A DNA stretch of 64,000 nt from Nostoc calcicola FACHB-3891 (GCF_014697355.1 NZ_JACJRQ010000013.1:144197-208196); one strand, 5' to 3'. Counted from the stretch's first letter, positions 36,901 through 46,601 are shown. Notes: generated by a model from the sequence alone, not told the origin. Translations and numbers: made by a program.

Positions 36901-39704
36901 TGTTCTTACTTATTTGTCTTAAGCAAATAAATTTATCAATAAAATATGGTAATGCTTCCTTGTCTGCTTATGCTTATGTTGTCTATGGAGTAATGCTTTG
37001 TGGAGTAATCAAAGATTTTGAATCTGGTTATCAATTTGGCAGGCTAGCTTTAAATTTATTGGCTGAATCTGGTGCTAAAGAGATAAAAGCCAGAGTTATG
37101 CAAGGATTTTATTCTCTCATAGAGATTTGGCATAAACATGTTAGAGAAACCTTGAAACCGTTGCTTGAATCTTACTCTACCGGATTGGAGACGGGTGATT
37201 TAGAATTTGCAGCTTATTGTTTAATGTATTATTCTAGCTTTTCATATTTTATCGGTAAAGAATTGACTGAGCTAGAAAAAGAGATGGATAATTACAATCA
37301 TGCCATTAGTCAAATTAAACAAGAAAGGCCTTTTAATTGGAGTAATATTTATAGACAAATTGTCTTAAATTTACTTGAAGCTAGGGAAAATCCATCTTGT
37401 TTAATTGGTACAGCTTATGATGAAAATAAAATGCTACCTATTCATTTAGAAGCTCAAGATGGAGTAGGTCTTTTATATTTTTATTTGGGTAAGTTACATC
37501 TATGCTATTTATTTCAAGAATATTCTCAAGCAGTAGAGAATGCCATTTTAGCAGAGAAATTTTTAGGTGGTGGCATAGGACAACTAGTTGTTCCTCTTTT
37601 CCATTTTTATGATTCACTAGCTAGATTAGCTGTATATCCTAATATTGGGGAAATTGAACAAAAAGAAAACCTGCAAAAGGTAGCTGCTAATCAAGAAAAT
37701 ATGAAGCAGTGGGCACATTATGCCCCAATGAATTATTTACATAAATTTTATTTAGTAGAGGCAGAACGACATCGAGTCCTTGGTGAATATCTTGAAGCAA
37801 TGGATGATTATGACCAAGCTATTAGCTATGCTAAAGAATATGGATATATTAATGAAGAAGCTTTGGCTGGGGAAATTGCGGCTAAGTTTTATTTAGAAAT
37901 CAATAAACAAAAGATTGCCCAAAGTTACTTGACTGATGCCTACTATAGCTATGTGAAATGGGGAGCATTAGCTAAAGTTGAAGATTTGCAAAAACGCTAT
38001 TCTCAATTACTTGCTCCAATTATCCAGCAAGAAAAACTTAACATTCATATTAATGATAGTAGCACTGCTTCTATACGTATATCGCATTCGATTTCTAGTA
38101 ATAATGAAACTATTCTGAGTACTAGCATTTCAGATATGCTAGATTTGGCATCTGTGATTAAAGCCTCTCAAGCAATCTCTGGGAAAATTGAGATGGAGCA
38201 ACTGCTTTCTGCATTAATAAAAGTTGTGATTGAGAATGCAGGAGCTTCTAAGTGCGCTATGATTTTGAGTGAAAGTAATCAGTTAAATTTAACAGTTGCA
38301 GCAGTCGGTTTCAGTTCAAAATTTGGGAGTATTGCCACACAGTTTCCATCAATTGATTTAGATTTAAGTTCCGATATTCCTATTACTTTGATTAATTACG
38401 TCAAACGTACAAGGGAAATCTTTGTCAGCGATAGTGCCCAGACTGTTAACTTTCTAGTAAATGATTCCTACATTCTTCAAGAGCAACCCAAGAGCCTCTT
38501 GTGCATTCCGATTGTTAATCAAGGGAATTTGCTGGGTATTCTTTACCTAGAAAACAATTTAGCAATGGCAGCATTTACACGCGATCGCATTGGAATTCTC
38601 AATCTACTAAGCACTCAAGCAGCAATCTCTTTGGAGAATGCTATCCTTTATAAAAACTTAGCACAAGCTAAAAATAAATTAGAAAAATATAGCCAAACTC
38701 TACAGGATAAAGTCAATGAGAGAACTCAAGAATTGAACGATAGAAATCACTGTTTGCAAAAAGCTCTACAAGAATTGCACAGTACCCAAACTCAATTAAT
38801 TCAAAGTGAAAAAATGTCTTCACTAGGACAAATGGTGGCAGGCATTGCACATGAAATTAATAATCCAATTAACTTTATTCATGGAAATATCACTCATGTG
38901 AATGAGTACGTCCAAGGCTTGCTAGATTTAATCACTACTTATCAACAGGAATGCTCAAATCCTTCTAGTTTAATTCATGAAAAAATTGAAAAACTTGACC
39001 TAGATTTTCTAGTGGATGATTTACCAAAAATCCTTGATTCTATGAAACTTGGAAGTTCGCGTATCCGAAATATTATTTTGGGTTTACGGAATTTCTCCCG
39101 CTTAGATGAATCGGAAATGAAGCCAGTAAATATTCATCAAGGCATTGATAACACTTTGATGCTTTTACAGCACCGACTCAAAGAAAAAAGCGGACACTCT
39201 GAAATTGAAGTCATCAAAGAATACGGACATCTACCAGAAGTTACTTGTTATGCAGGTCAACTTAATCAGGTGTTTATGAATATTTTAAATAATGCGATCG
39301 ATGCTTTGGAAGAGTCATTTGTCATTGGTCATACCCTGGAGGAAGGCGAAGCGCCTATGTCATTGTTAGACAAACAGAGAAGTCACACAGGAGAGTTGCA
39401 GCGATGTCTACGACAAGGTTCGCCTACGCAATTTCAGGGACAAATTCGCATCGTTACTGAACTGACAAATTCTAATACAGTGATGATTCAGATTTCTGAT
39501 AACGGTTGTGGGATGACTTCTCAGGTGCAACAAAAAATATTTGATCCATTTTTTACTACTAAAACAGTAGGAAATGGTATGGGGTTGGGGTTGTCAATTA
39601 GCTATCAAATTGTTGTGGACAAACACAAAGGTCAGTTAACTTGTCGTTCTTTTCCAGGAAAAGGAACTGATTTCATAATTGAGATACCCATACGGCAGCG
39701 ATAA
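33933..39704 (+). CDS. Multi-domain Ser/Thr kinase - ATPase - GAF - histidine kinase
   Basis: A 1923-residue signalling protein. Order: a Pkn2-type Ser/Thr kinase (about 1-270; HKDIKPANIL catalytic loop, but DFS instead of DFG); an AAA_16-type ATPase (P-loop GFSGIGKT at 343-350; LVIFLDDLQWAD Walker B); a long helical TPR-like region; a GAF domain (about 1406-1569); a coiled coil; a dimerisation domain with phospho-acceptor His1640 (GIAHEINNPINF); and an HATPase (NNAIDALEES, DNGCGM, GMGLGLSIS). This family is abundant in Nostocales, but partners are usually unknown. No cognate response regulator is adjacent. A repeat-derived segment interrupts the N-box region near residues 1800-1835. Confidence 0.93.
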   Translation: MLVLSNDILPLSGYHITEQIYSGIKTLVYRAIRKQDQKIVVIKVMRNEYPTIHEIAQFRNQYTITKNLNFKGIVKPLSLENYRNAYALVMEDFSGLSLKDWGKRKEKDILSLGEFFHIAMQIVSTLEQLHRDRIIHKDIKPANILINPSTLEVKIIDFSIATLLPREIQFLTNPNVLEGTLAYISPEQTGRMNRGIDYRSDFYSLGVTFFELLTGQLPFTSNDPMELVHSHIAKQPDKFNIQNSKFTNEEIPHVLCDIVMKLMSKNAEDRYQSAYGLKHDLQMCHKHLKETGNIPLFKLASKDISDRFLIPEKLYGREPEVANLLAAFGRVTQGRTEMVLVAGFSGIGKTAVVNEVHKPIVRQRSYFIKGKFDQFQREIPLSALVQAFSDLIGQILIETEAQIQQWKIKIISALGEQAQVISDVIPALEQIIGKQPKFAELSGNAAQNRFNLLFKRFIQVFISKEHPLVIFLDDLQWADTTSLKLIQGLMTQEANTGTKKSLLSAIESQENLWIPNFDGESWEVDRTQNIDDNQSSLLLIGAYRDNEVSQAHPLSLTIQEIEKAGTSINYINLKSLNQSNLNSLIADTLVCQENIVVSLTQMVFAKTKGNPFFTIQFLKSLHKDNIIKFNYSIGCWQYNLADLQVLALTDDVVEFMALQIEKLPRMTQDILKFAACIGNEFDLKSLAIVNEKSAVDTASEIWKALYEGLVLPQTETYKLFQNGDISGEVFDSQKPQNLPLNNSLCPRYKFIHDRVQQAAYSLIPEDQKKQIHLRIGQLLLKNTSVVEREEKIFQLVNQFNIAVEIITDRTQRDELAQMNLVAGRKAIASTAYLAATKYLTTGIELLSNDSWQTKYEISIALYETAAEAAYLSGNFEKMEELIEVVLAQAKTLLEKVKVYEIKIQADGAQNKALASVNTSLSFLKLLGVEFPDRPNELDVQLAMTEITSNLAGKRIEELISLPEMKQPQLLAAMRILSSTAPVAYQVAAELFLLICLKQINLSIKYGNASLSAYAYVVYGVMLCGVIKDFESGYQFGRLALNLLAESGAKEIKARVMQGFYSLIEIWHKHVRETLKPLLESYSTGLETGDLEFAAYCLMYYSSFSYFIGKELTELEKEMDNYNHAISQIKQERPFNWSNIYRQIVLNLLEARENPSCLIGTAYDENKMLPIHLEAQDGVGLLYFYLGKLHLCYLFQEYSQAVENAILAEKFLGGGIGQLVVPLFHFYDSLARLAVYPNIGEIEQKENLQKVAANQENMKQWAHYAPMNYLHKFYLVEAERHRVLGEYLEAMDDYDQAISYAKEYGYINEEALAGEIAAKFYLEINKQKIAQSYLTDAYYSYVKWGALAKVEDLQKRYSQLLAPIIQQEKLNIHINDSSTASIRISHSISSNNETILSTSISDMLDLASVIKASQAISGKIEMEQLLSALIKVVIENAGASKCAMILSESNQLNLTVAAVGFSSKFGSIATQFPSIDLDLSSDIPITLINYVKRTREIFVSDSAQTVNFLVNDSYILQEQPKSLLCIPIVNQGNLLGILYLENNLAMAAFTRDRIGILNLLSTQAAISLENAILYKNLAQAKNKLEKYSQTLQDKVNERTQELNDRNHCLQKALQELHSTQTQLIQSEKMSSLGQMVAGIAHEINNPINFIHGNITHVNEYVQGLLDLITTYQQECSNPSSLIHEKIEKLDLDFLVDDLPKILDSMKLGSSRIRNIILGLRNFSRLDESEMKPVNIHQGIDNTLMLLQHRLKEKSGHSEIEVIKEYGHLPEVTCYAGQLNQVFMNILNNAIDALEESFVIGHTLEEGEAPMSLLDKQRSHTGELQRCLRQGSPTQFQGQIRIVTELTNSNTVMIQISDNGCGMTSQVQQKIFDPFFTTKTVGNGMGLGLSISYQIVVDKHKGQLTCRSFPGKGTDFIIEIPIRQR

Positions 39705-40257
39705 TTGGGCATGGGAAGAGGACGCGGGGACTCGGGGACGCGGAGATAGTATTTGATCGTTAGACCTCTTGCAAAAGTCCCCTAACACCCCACCCCCAGC
39801 CCCTCCCCGCTCTTCGGGCTACCGTGTATACACGAGTTGCTCAGGGCACGGCACTGCCGTGCCCCTACCAGAAATCTCTATCTGTATCAAGGTTTTCGTG
39901 AAATCGTATTACGCATTGACAGGAAATACCAAACATAGATGATTAAAAAACCATATCTGTTGTAGGGGCACAGCACTGCTGTGCCCTTGATTGAAGACGA
40001 AGCACGCATAATGCCCTGGTTTTTGGGATTACTTCGTTGAGCTATCACTGCACTTGTAATGACAATTTATCGAGTATAGAAGCCTTGAAACCTTTGCAGA
40101 TAGTACTTGTGTGTACACCGTAGCCCTCTTCGGGAGGGGAGACTTTGATGTAAGTCAAAGGCGGGGTGGGGTTCTTTTTTTTGATTTATGCAAGAAGTCT
40201 ATTTATTTGCGTCACCTTGTCTCCCTCATCTTCGCAGTCTCCAATCCCCAGTCCATT
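39705..40257. repeat. Repeat-rich gap with GGGCACGGCA-type hairpins
   Basis: Perfect short hairpins occur at 39844-39864 (GGGCACGGCA and complement) and 39966-39986 (GGGCACAGCA and complement), together with GGGGACGCGG repeats and CCCCAGTCC-type tracts near the right end. No gene is recognisable in these 553 bases. Confidence 0.7.
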
Positions 40258-41718
40258 TTATAATTGTGTAACGGGAGACAACTTTTTAGGAACATCTTGT
40301 TCATCAGCCGGCTGCTCATTTTTCCTTTGCCAATTAATCACTCGCTTCAACACTTTTGTGCTGATACTTGGCTGGAAAAATGCAGTAGGTGGCTTTAGCA
40401 TGTGTATTACTTCTAAAAATGTCTTGTGAATCTCGGCGTTTTCAGTTTGTAGTAATAAAATTTGATCGAGATACCGCTGCATGAGTCGGCTGATGAAATC
40501 GGGTTGTCCTCCTTCAGTGGTATGCCAACGTAAATCTTCGCCTGTTGTCATTAACCAAGGTACGCCAATTACTTTGTTTAGTTGTTTTTGAAAATGTCGA
40601 GATAAACCGATTAAATTACCGTCGGAATGTTTAGATAATTGCTGATTTAAACATTGGTCTAGAGTTAATGCATCTAAAGCGGCAACCGTCATCCCTTGTC
40701 CATAAACTGGATTAAAAGCACAGACGGCATCACCTACTAACACAAAGCCTTCTGGCAATCTTTTCAGTTTTTCATAATGACGCAGGCGATTTTCTGTGCG
40801 CCGATAACCATAGATAGATGAGAGTGGCTGGGCATCTTTGATAGCTTCGTAGATAATTGGCGATCGCAAGCTACGGGCAAAGTCTAAAAAGCCATCTTTG
40901 TCGGTAGGTGGATAATCTTTACCTACACCTATAAGTGTGAGAATCCAGCGATTACCTTCAACTTTATAAATTACACCACCACGATTGTTATTTGGTGGTT
41001 GTACTGTTACGTACAAACACTGCCAATCATATTGCAAGTTAGCTGGAGGCTGATACCAGCAGCTAGCATAGCCCAAAAAAGCGTTGATTACTGTCTCTTG
41101 GGGCGCGGTGTAACCCATTGCTTCTAACCATTGAGCCGCCGGCGAATTGCGTCCACTCGCATCCACAACTAAATCAGCATTTAAATCTGTTTCTGGTTGG
41201 TTGCGAAAGCGCACTCGCACACCTGTAACACTACTTCGGTCTGAGCTAGATAATAAAGAAATTACCTGTCCTTCTTGCATAAATACAAGATTGTCCTCAG
41301 CAGCTAATCGGCTGCGGATAGTTTGCTCTAGAAGATTTCGACTGCAAGTGTGGGTAATTAAACCAGAATTAAAACGGGGTGCCCAGCCAGCGAAACCTAG
41401 CCAAGGCAAATCATTTCCCCAATCTATTGCGGATGCACCTGAGTCAGCTAATTGAGCCTCAATACCAGGAAAAAGTTCTTCCAAGGACTGCAAACCACGC
41501 TTCAGCAGGGTATGAACATGAGGAGATTGGGGTACACCATGCCGGTGTTCTGCTTCTGGTGTGAAGTTATCCCGTTCGATAACTGTTACTCGCTCAAAGT
41601 ATTTAGTCAGTACTTTTGCAGCTAGCAGTCCAGCGATACTTCCCCCGATAACAACAGCCTGTTTAGGCTGGCGAATAGTTGATTGTACAGATGAAGTAAA
41701 TACTTCTAAATTGGTCAT
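40258..41718 (-). CDS. FAD-dependent oxidoreductase / monooxygenase
   Basis: A 486-residue flavoprotein of the FAD_binding_3 / geranylgeranyl-reductase-like group. The Rossmann motif is VVIGGSIAGLLAAKVL, followed by VIERD; the second FAD motif GFVLVGDAVCAFNPVYGQGM and AALDALTL are clear. DLVVDASGRNSPAAQWLEAM is also typical. No membrane segment. The ATG at 41718 lies 58 bp after the UbiA gene stop, so both are probably one operon; oxidation or epoxidation of a prenylated product is a reasonable inference. The C-terminal LSPVTQL end is ordinary. Confidence 0.85.
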   Translation of the reverse strand: MTNLEVFTSSVQSTIRQPKQAVVIGGSIAGLLAAKVLTKYFERVTVIERDNFTPEAEHRHGVPQSPHVHTLLKRGLQSLEELFPGIEAQLADSGASAIDWGNDLPWLGFAGWAPRFNSGLITHTCSRNLLEQTIRSRLAAEDNLVFMQEGQVISLLSSSDRSSVTGVRVRFRNQPETDLNADLVVDASGRNSPAAQWLEAMGYTAPQETVINAFLGYASCWYQPPANLQYDWQCLYVTVQPPNNNRGGVIYKVEGNRWILTLIGVGKDYPPTDKDGFLDFARSLRSPIIYEAIKDAQPLSSIYGYRRTENRLRHYEKLKRLPEGFVLVGDAVCAFNPVYGQGMTVAALDALTLDQCLNQQLSKHSDGNLIGLSRHFQKQLNKVIGVPWLMTTGEDLRWHTTEGGQPDFISRLMQRYLDQILLLQTENAEIHKTFLEVIHMLKPPTAFFQPSISTKVLKRVINWQRKNEQPADEQDVPKKLSPVTQL

Positions 41719-41776
41719 GCTTCTTACCTTTTGAGAAAAGTTGGGTGGGCAATGCCCCTGAATTCTGCTGTATCAG

Positions 41777-42688
41777 TTAAAGAACAACGATCGCACTAGC
41801 CAAAACAAGACAATACCAGTAAGTGAACAATATGTAAGTATGATGATCTTCCTTTGGAGAGCGATTAAACACAATCCGCGCTGCAATGAACCAGCTAAAT
41901 ACTGCTAGTACAATATCACACACTATGGTACTTACAGTATTTTCCGTGGGCATCATTAATATGAAATGGATAACAAATGGTAATAATCCAAAGCCTAGAC
42001 TCAGTATAAATCGGCTTGCTGTTTCTCCAAAGGCGATGGGAAATGTGCTTCGCTTAACAGCCAGATCGCCCTCTATATCGCGAAGATCCTGAACTGCGAC
42101 TAGTGTACTCCAGATAGCACCGATCAAAAATAACCACCGCCAAGCGATCGGTGTAATTGGTGTCACTAATTGCCAAACTGCTGCCAGGTGCGCGAATGTA
42201 CCTAATCCAATCAAGAAGTTTTTGCTAATCCAGTACTTATCCCAACCGCCAAAATTATGTAATATCACAACCATCTGGCAAATTAAAGCCCATTCTAAAA
42301 CCCCACAGTACCAGCCTATAAATGTAAATAAGCCCATACTCAAAAACCATCTCACTAAAGCCCCCTGAACTGAGATTTTTCCTGTAACTAACGGGCGATT
42401 AGGCTTGTTAATTCGATCTTCTTCAACACCAGCTATTTGATTAGATAAACAAAATGAAAAAAGGTACAACCAGACAAATAGTGTGCCATATATCAATGCG
42501 AAAGCTAATTCACTAAAAGATGATTGTACATAATGCCATGCAGCTACTATAAATAGTATCGGCGGTATGATAGTACTCGAAATATCACGCCCAGTAAATT
42601 GCCAAATTAAATCCAGTTCTCGAAGCAGGCTTTTGTATAAACCTATTGCTGCAAAATTGAAAGATATAACTCTATTTTGTGCATCCAT
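41777..42688 (-). CDS. UbiA family prenyltransferase
   Basis: A 303-residue integral membrane prenyltransferase with seven to nine predicted helices. The first Asp-rich motif appears as NQIAGVEEDRINKPNRPLVT (a variant of NDxxDxxxD) and the second as VAVQDLRDIEGDLAVKRST. These coordinate Mg2+ and the prenyl diphosphate in the family. The variant first motif differs from MenA, UbiA and ChlG and resembles UbiA enzymes of specialised metabolism. It is first in an apparent two-gene operon with the FAD enzyme. A long AT-rich region with two palindromes lies upstream. Confidence 0.88.
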   Translation of the reverse strand: MDAQNRVISFNFAAIGLYKSLLRELDLIWQFTGRDISSTIIPPILFIVAAWHYVQSSFSELAFALIYGTLFVWLYLFSFCLSNQIAGVEEDRINKPNRPLVTGKISVQGALVRWFLSMGLFTFIGWYCGVLEWALICQMVVILHNFGGWDKYWISKNFLIGLGTFAHLAAVWQLVTPITPIAWRWLFLIGAIWSTLVAVQDLRDIEGDLAVKRSTFPIAFGETASRFILSLGFGLLPFVIHFILMMPTENTVSTIVCDIVLAVFSWFIAARIVFNRSPKEDHHTYILFTYWYCLVLASAIVVL

Positions 42689-42961
42689 TTATTTTTTATC
42701 CTGAGTAATTGTCAAATTAAATTAGTAGTACAGCTATCCTATTTAGGTTGTGAACATAGATTTTCAAATCTCACGAACCAGATGCAGCAAAGAGTCCAGC
42801 CAGTTGCTTGCTGTTAGCAAACTGGCCTTGATGCTTGGAAACCAACTATCAAAACTTTCCAAGACAGAGACGCCTAGAAACGAGATTGCAAAAAATCTTT
42901 AGTATTCACAATCAATTTAGGATTTCTGTATTAATAAAGAATGAGCAAACAAAAATTCTAT

Positions 42962-43081
42962 TAGGACTTATCCAATATGTGACTGAAAACCTTATTCTTG
43001 CGTAGCAGTAATTCATGTAGACGCAAAGCGTCTTCCCGCAGGGTATTACTGCTATTATCCTTGTCTTTTGCGTAAGTCCTA
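42962..43081. mobile_element. Miniature element, family B, copy 2 (120 bp)
   Basis: Ends TAGGACTTA (42962-42970) and TAAGTCCTA (43073-43081), with TGCG before the right end as in the copy at 18449-18586. The interior differs and holds its own inverted repeat (GCAGTAATTCA-like and GGTATTACTGC). Confidence 0.65.
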
Positions 43082-43232
43082 TCTATGTAAGATATATAAT
43101 TTCTTCTTGGGAAATTTGAAGAATTACATATCACCAAATGCTTATTTTTATTTAGTAAATTTATATTAATTATTTTTTTAGCATTTTACTAATATCTCAA
43201 TTTATTTAATAATTTTTTAAGGGTAAAAAGTT

Positions 43233-43258
43233 TACTTGACTACTACAGTAGTCAAGTA
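43233..43258. promoter_or_regulatory. 12-bp perfect palindrome upstream of the UbiA operon
   Basis: TACTTGACTACT and its exact complement AGTAGTCAAGTA are separated by two bases. Tight spacing and symmetry suggest a dimeric repressor or activator site, though a hairpin of unknown use is possible. It lies 545 bp before the UbiA start and 1.2 kb before the TonB receptor start. Confidence 0.5.
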
Positions 43259-43946
43259 GAAAAATTGTTTTTTAGTGGTACTTACTGGAATCTCTTGACT
43301 TATCAATGATTATTTAACTTTTTTTTTATAATCGTAACCGTATTCTTAAGTAACTATATCTACCAAATAGTTTTATATGCTACAATGTAATACAAAAGAC
43401 TATTTACACGTCTCTAAGTACTTACAATTATTAAAATACATTATATAAAGCTGTAATTTTTACAGAAACTTAATTAACAGTTTAGCCCCTACTTTTAATT
43501 CAAAATTCAAAATTCGTTTTGGAAAGTTCTGTAAGCCGCAAGTCTTAGCTTTTGACTTTTCGCAAAATTAAAAATGGAAGATTACACAGATAAATCTTCT
43601 TTCTTTAATAGTTAGTTTGAGCATTTATTTTTCTTCATAAATTAATATCCCTCTGTTCGTGATTCTTCTTCGCTCAAAGGTTTTAACTTAGAGTTACTAA
43701 TTCTATGGGTTAGTTTCTTCTTTCAAGTTAACTAGGTTTTTGAGTGGTTGAGCGAAAATATTAGCTTGAAAAATCAAATATAAACTATATGTCAATAAAA
43801 TTACTTTTATTTAACTGTAAATGCTTAGGTATCATTCGTTAATTTATACTTATTTATTCAAAAACTATAACATTATCTATCATCTTGTAAAAATTTCATA
43901 AGAAAAATAAATTTTGAGTTTTTGTACTTAAAAATCGCGTGTTTTT

Positions 43947-43978
43947 ACTTAAAAGTCATGATTCTGTGACTTTTAAGT
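43947..43978. promoter_or_regulatory. 12-bp perfect inverted repeat in the 42.7-44.5 kb gap
   Basis: ACTTAAAAGTCA (43947-43958) and TGACTTTTAAGT (43967-43978) with an eight-base spacer. It lies about 520 bp before the TonB receptor gene. The 1.8-kb gap is otherwise very AT-rich with a short CAAAATT repeat near 43497 and no supported gene; a possible 33-codon frame at about 44247 is not convincing. Confidence 0.45.
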
Positions 43979-44495
43979 ATGCTATAAAAAGATATATCCT
44001 ATTTAGGTAAAAGAGCTAAAATACTTAAATATAGATAGGATCTTCAATCAAAAGAAATATATTAATTTATACATAAAATTGAAGTATTAAATAAAACTAG
44101 TATAACAATATATTCTTTATGGTAGGTTGACAAAAAATGTGAAAAATGGTTAGCAAAAATAACCTACATAATATTGTGTATATCCAAGCCTGTAAAATGC
44201 GTGTAATTGATATCTATTTTTACCTGACTTGCTAACCTAACTTTTGATGAAAACTCTTAAAGTCCTATTAGGAGAGGATTATAGGCAAAGAGTAGCGTTG
44301 TTAGTAAATCGAAGTGGGGTTGAGTATGAGGAGCGATCGCTAATTTAGGGACTTCCAAATCAAAAAAACATGGAACTACTTCTTTTGGACTAGACGCTTT
44401 TGAAGTTGCTGCAATGGTGGAAATACGACAGTATGTCTTTTGACATAGTTGCACTCCAGCCGGGATACTACCCGTAGTGACTGTTTTTACTTGGT

Positions 44496-46601
44496 GTGAA
44501 AGAGAAAGTGAAAAAGGATTTTTTGTTGCTAACAGTAGGTTTACCGAGTTTACTGATAGCGTTTCCTGGCTTTGCTGCTGATATTGAAATTAAGCAGAGA
44601 AATACAGATAAATCAAGCGGAGCCATTTCAGATATTCCTAGTTTGAGTGAAATTGAGTTACCCGCCACTAATGCTGAATTATTAACTCAAGAATCTGCAC
44701 CGAGGGAAATTGAGCCAGAAACTCAGCCGGAAATGGAGTCAGAACCCAGCGATAATGCAGACATTGACATAGAAGCGATCGCAGAACCAGACAACCTGCC
44801 CCAGTCTACACCAACTTACGTTATTGAAAAAGAAGAAATTGAAAAGCAAGGTGCAACCAGCTTAGCTGATGTTTTGAAAAGAATGCCTGGTTTTGCAATC
44901 AATGATGTCGGTCATGGTGCAGATATTCACACAGGAACATACTACCGGGGAGCCTCAATTAATCAATCTGTATTTCTGATTAATGGCAGACCAATTAACA
45001 ATAATGTCAACACTTATCATGGTGGAACTGATTTAAATAGCATTCCTGTAGAAGCTATTGAGAGAGTAGAATTATACAGCGGGACAGCCTCAGCTTTGTA
45101 TGGTTCCTCAGCCTTTGGGGGAGTTGTGAATATCATCACCAAAGAAGGTTATGGACAGCCGAAATTTTCTGGGAGTACAGAATTTGGTTCATTGAGTTTA
45201 AATAATCAACAAGTAACTTATGGTGGTTCGGCTGGTTCTGTTAAGTACAACTTCAGTTTTGAAAGGTTCTTTACAGATAACCGTTATCGCGTTCCTGTAG
45301 GTGCAGCAAATCGTGATAGTCAAGGGTATTTATCGAATGCAGACACAGCTACAAGTACTTACTTTGGTAGCATTGGTCTAGATTTAGATAAAAAAAATTC
45401 TTTGAATTTAGATATTACTAAAGTCAGCAGTCGTCGCGGTTTAATTTATTTCGGTTTTCCTCTCCAGCAAGATAGATTAGACCACGATGGTTTAAATGTT
45501 GGCTTATCTTGGAAAACTCGACTTGGTAATGGGGAAAGCTCTAATCTAACAACATCAATTGGTTATAACCAAGATTACTTCAGCACCTATGGGCCTACAG
45601 GAGCATTTTACCGTACAGGAGTTTTAGATACACAACAACTCACCGCTAGAGTAGATCATGAATGGAAAATTACTGCCAATAATAAATTGCGCTGGGGTTT
45701 AGATTTGAAAAACACCGATTTAAACGGTGATGTTTTGAGTACAAATCCTACTAGGATTGGTAATAACGAAACTGAAAATAGGAGTTTGTTCAATACAGCT
45801 TTATTTGCTGTGAATACTTTAAATATTGGCGAAAGTTTTCTCGTTGATTTAGGACTAAGGCAAAGCTTTGATAGCGAGTTTGGAAGTTATCTCAATCCTA
45901 GTGTTGGTTTACGTTATGCCGTGACACCAATAGTAGCAGTGCGCGGAAGTTGGGCCGGGGGACAACGCAATCCTGGATTAGATCAGTTATATGTTTATGA
46001 TACAGTTCATGGTTGGGAACCTAATCCTAATTTAGAGCCAGAAGTCGGTTCCACTTGGACTGCGGGAGTCGATGTCAAATTTTCTAACAATTTGATTGGA
46101 CAATTTACTTACTTTGGTAGTAGTATCAGCGATCGCCTGGGAGTGATAGCAGGAAGGTGGGAAAACATTGGATTAGTTGATACCAATGGTTTAGAAGCCG
46201 CATTCCAACTAAAAATTGCTTCTGGTTGGTCAACTTTTCTCAACTATACTTATACAGATGCCCAAATCAAAACAGGCTCAGAAAGAGGTTTACAGTTAGG
46301 TTTAATTCCTTACTCCGTACTCCAAACTGGTATAGGTTATCAAAATGCAGGTTGGCAAGCTAACTTATATGTTACTTACAACAGTGGCGCTCGCAGATCT
46401 ATATTTAATAATCCTGGTGACAGAATTACAGATTTTGCGCCATCTTTTGTGAATTTAGATTTGACTGGGCGTATACCTTTAACTAGCAATTTAGGACTGA
46501 CAGTTTACCTAGAAAATTTGCTAGGTGAGCAATATGAACGAGTTAATCGCATATATAGCCCTGGTTTTACTTTTCGTGTAGGTTTAAGCTCAAGCTTGTA
46601 A
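44496..46601 (+). CDS. TonB-dependent outer-membrane receptor
   Basis: A 701-residue outer-membrane receptor for a metal chelate or cobalamin-like ligand. A signal peptide (KKDFLLLTVGLPSLLIAFPG, then FAA) is followed by an acidic linker of about 70 residues rich in E, P and S. The plug domain is TPTYVIEKEEIEKQGATSLA, ADVLKRMPGFAIND, YYRGASINQSVFLING and VERVELYSGTASALYGSSAFGG. The 22-strand barrel ends in VYLENLLGEQYERVNRIYSP, then GFTFRVGLSSSL. It starts at a GTG, with an upstream AAGTCCTATTAGGAGAGG tract that is not close enough to be its RBS. Ligand unknown; BtuB-like is possible. Confidence 0.9.
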   Translation: MKEKVKKDFLLLTVGLPSLLIAFPGFAADIEIKQRNTDKSSGAISDIPSLSEIELPATNAELLTQESAPREIEPETQPEMESEPSDNADIDIEAIAEPDNLPQSTPTYVIEKEEIEKQGATSLADVLKRMPGFAINDVGHGADIHTGTYYRGASINQSVFLINGRPINNNVNTYHGGTDLNSIPVEAIERVELYSGTASALYGSSAFGGVVNIITKEGYGQPKFSGSTEFGSLSLNNQQVTYGGSAGSVKYNFSFERFFTDNRYRVPVGAANRDSQGYLSNADTATSTYFGSIGLDLDKKNSLNLDITKVSSRRGLIYFGFPLQQDRLDHDGLNVGLSWKTRLGNGESSNLTTSIGYNQDYFSTYGPTGAFYRTGVLDTQQLTARVDHEWKITANNKLRWGLDLKNTDLNGDVLSTNPTRIGNNETENRSLFNTALFAVNTLNIGESFLVDLGLRQSFDSEFGSYLNPSVGLRYAVTPIVAVRGSWAGGQRNPGLDQLYVYDTVHGWEPNPNLEPEVGSTWTAGVDVKFSNNLIGQFTYFGSSISDRLGVIAGRWENIGLVDTNGLEAAFQLKIASGWSTFLNYTYTDAQIKTGSERGLQLGLIPYSVLQTGIGYQNAGWQANLYVTYNSGARRSIFNNPGDRITDFAPSFVNLDLTGRIPLTSNLGLTVYLENLLGEQYERVNRIYSPGFTFRVGLSSSL

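Noticed and set aside
44257..44454. Minus-strand frame of 65 codons in the gap before the TonB receptor
   Set aside because: No RBS, no recognised motif, and unlike the coding composition of neighbours.
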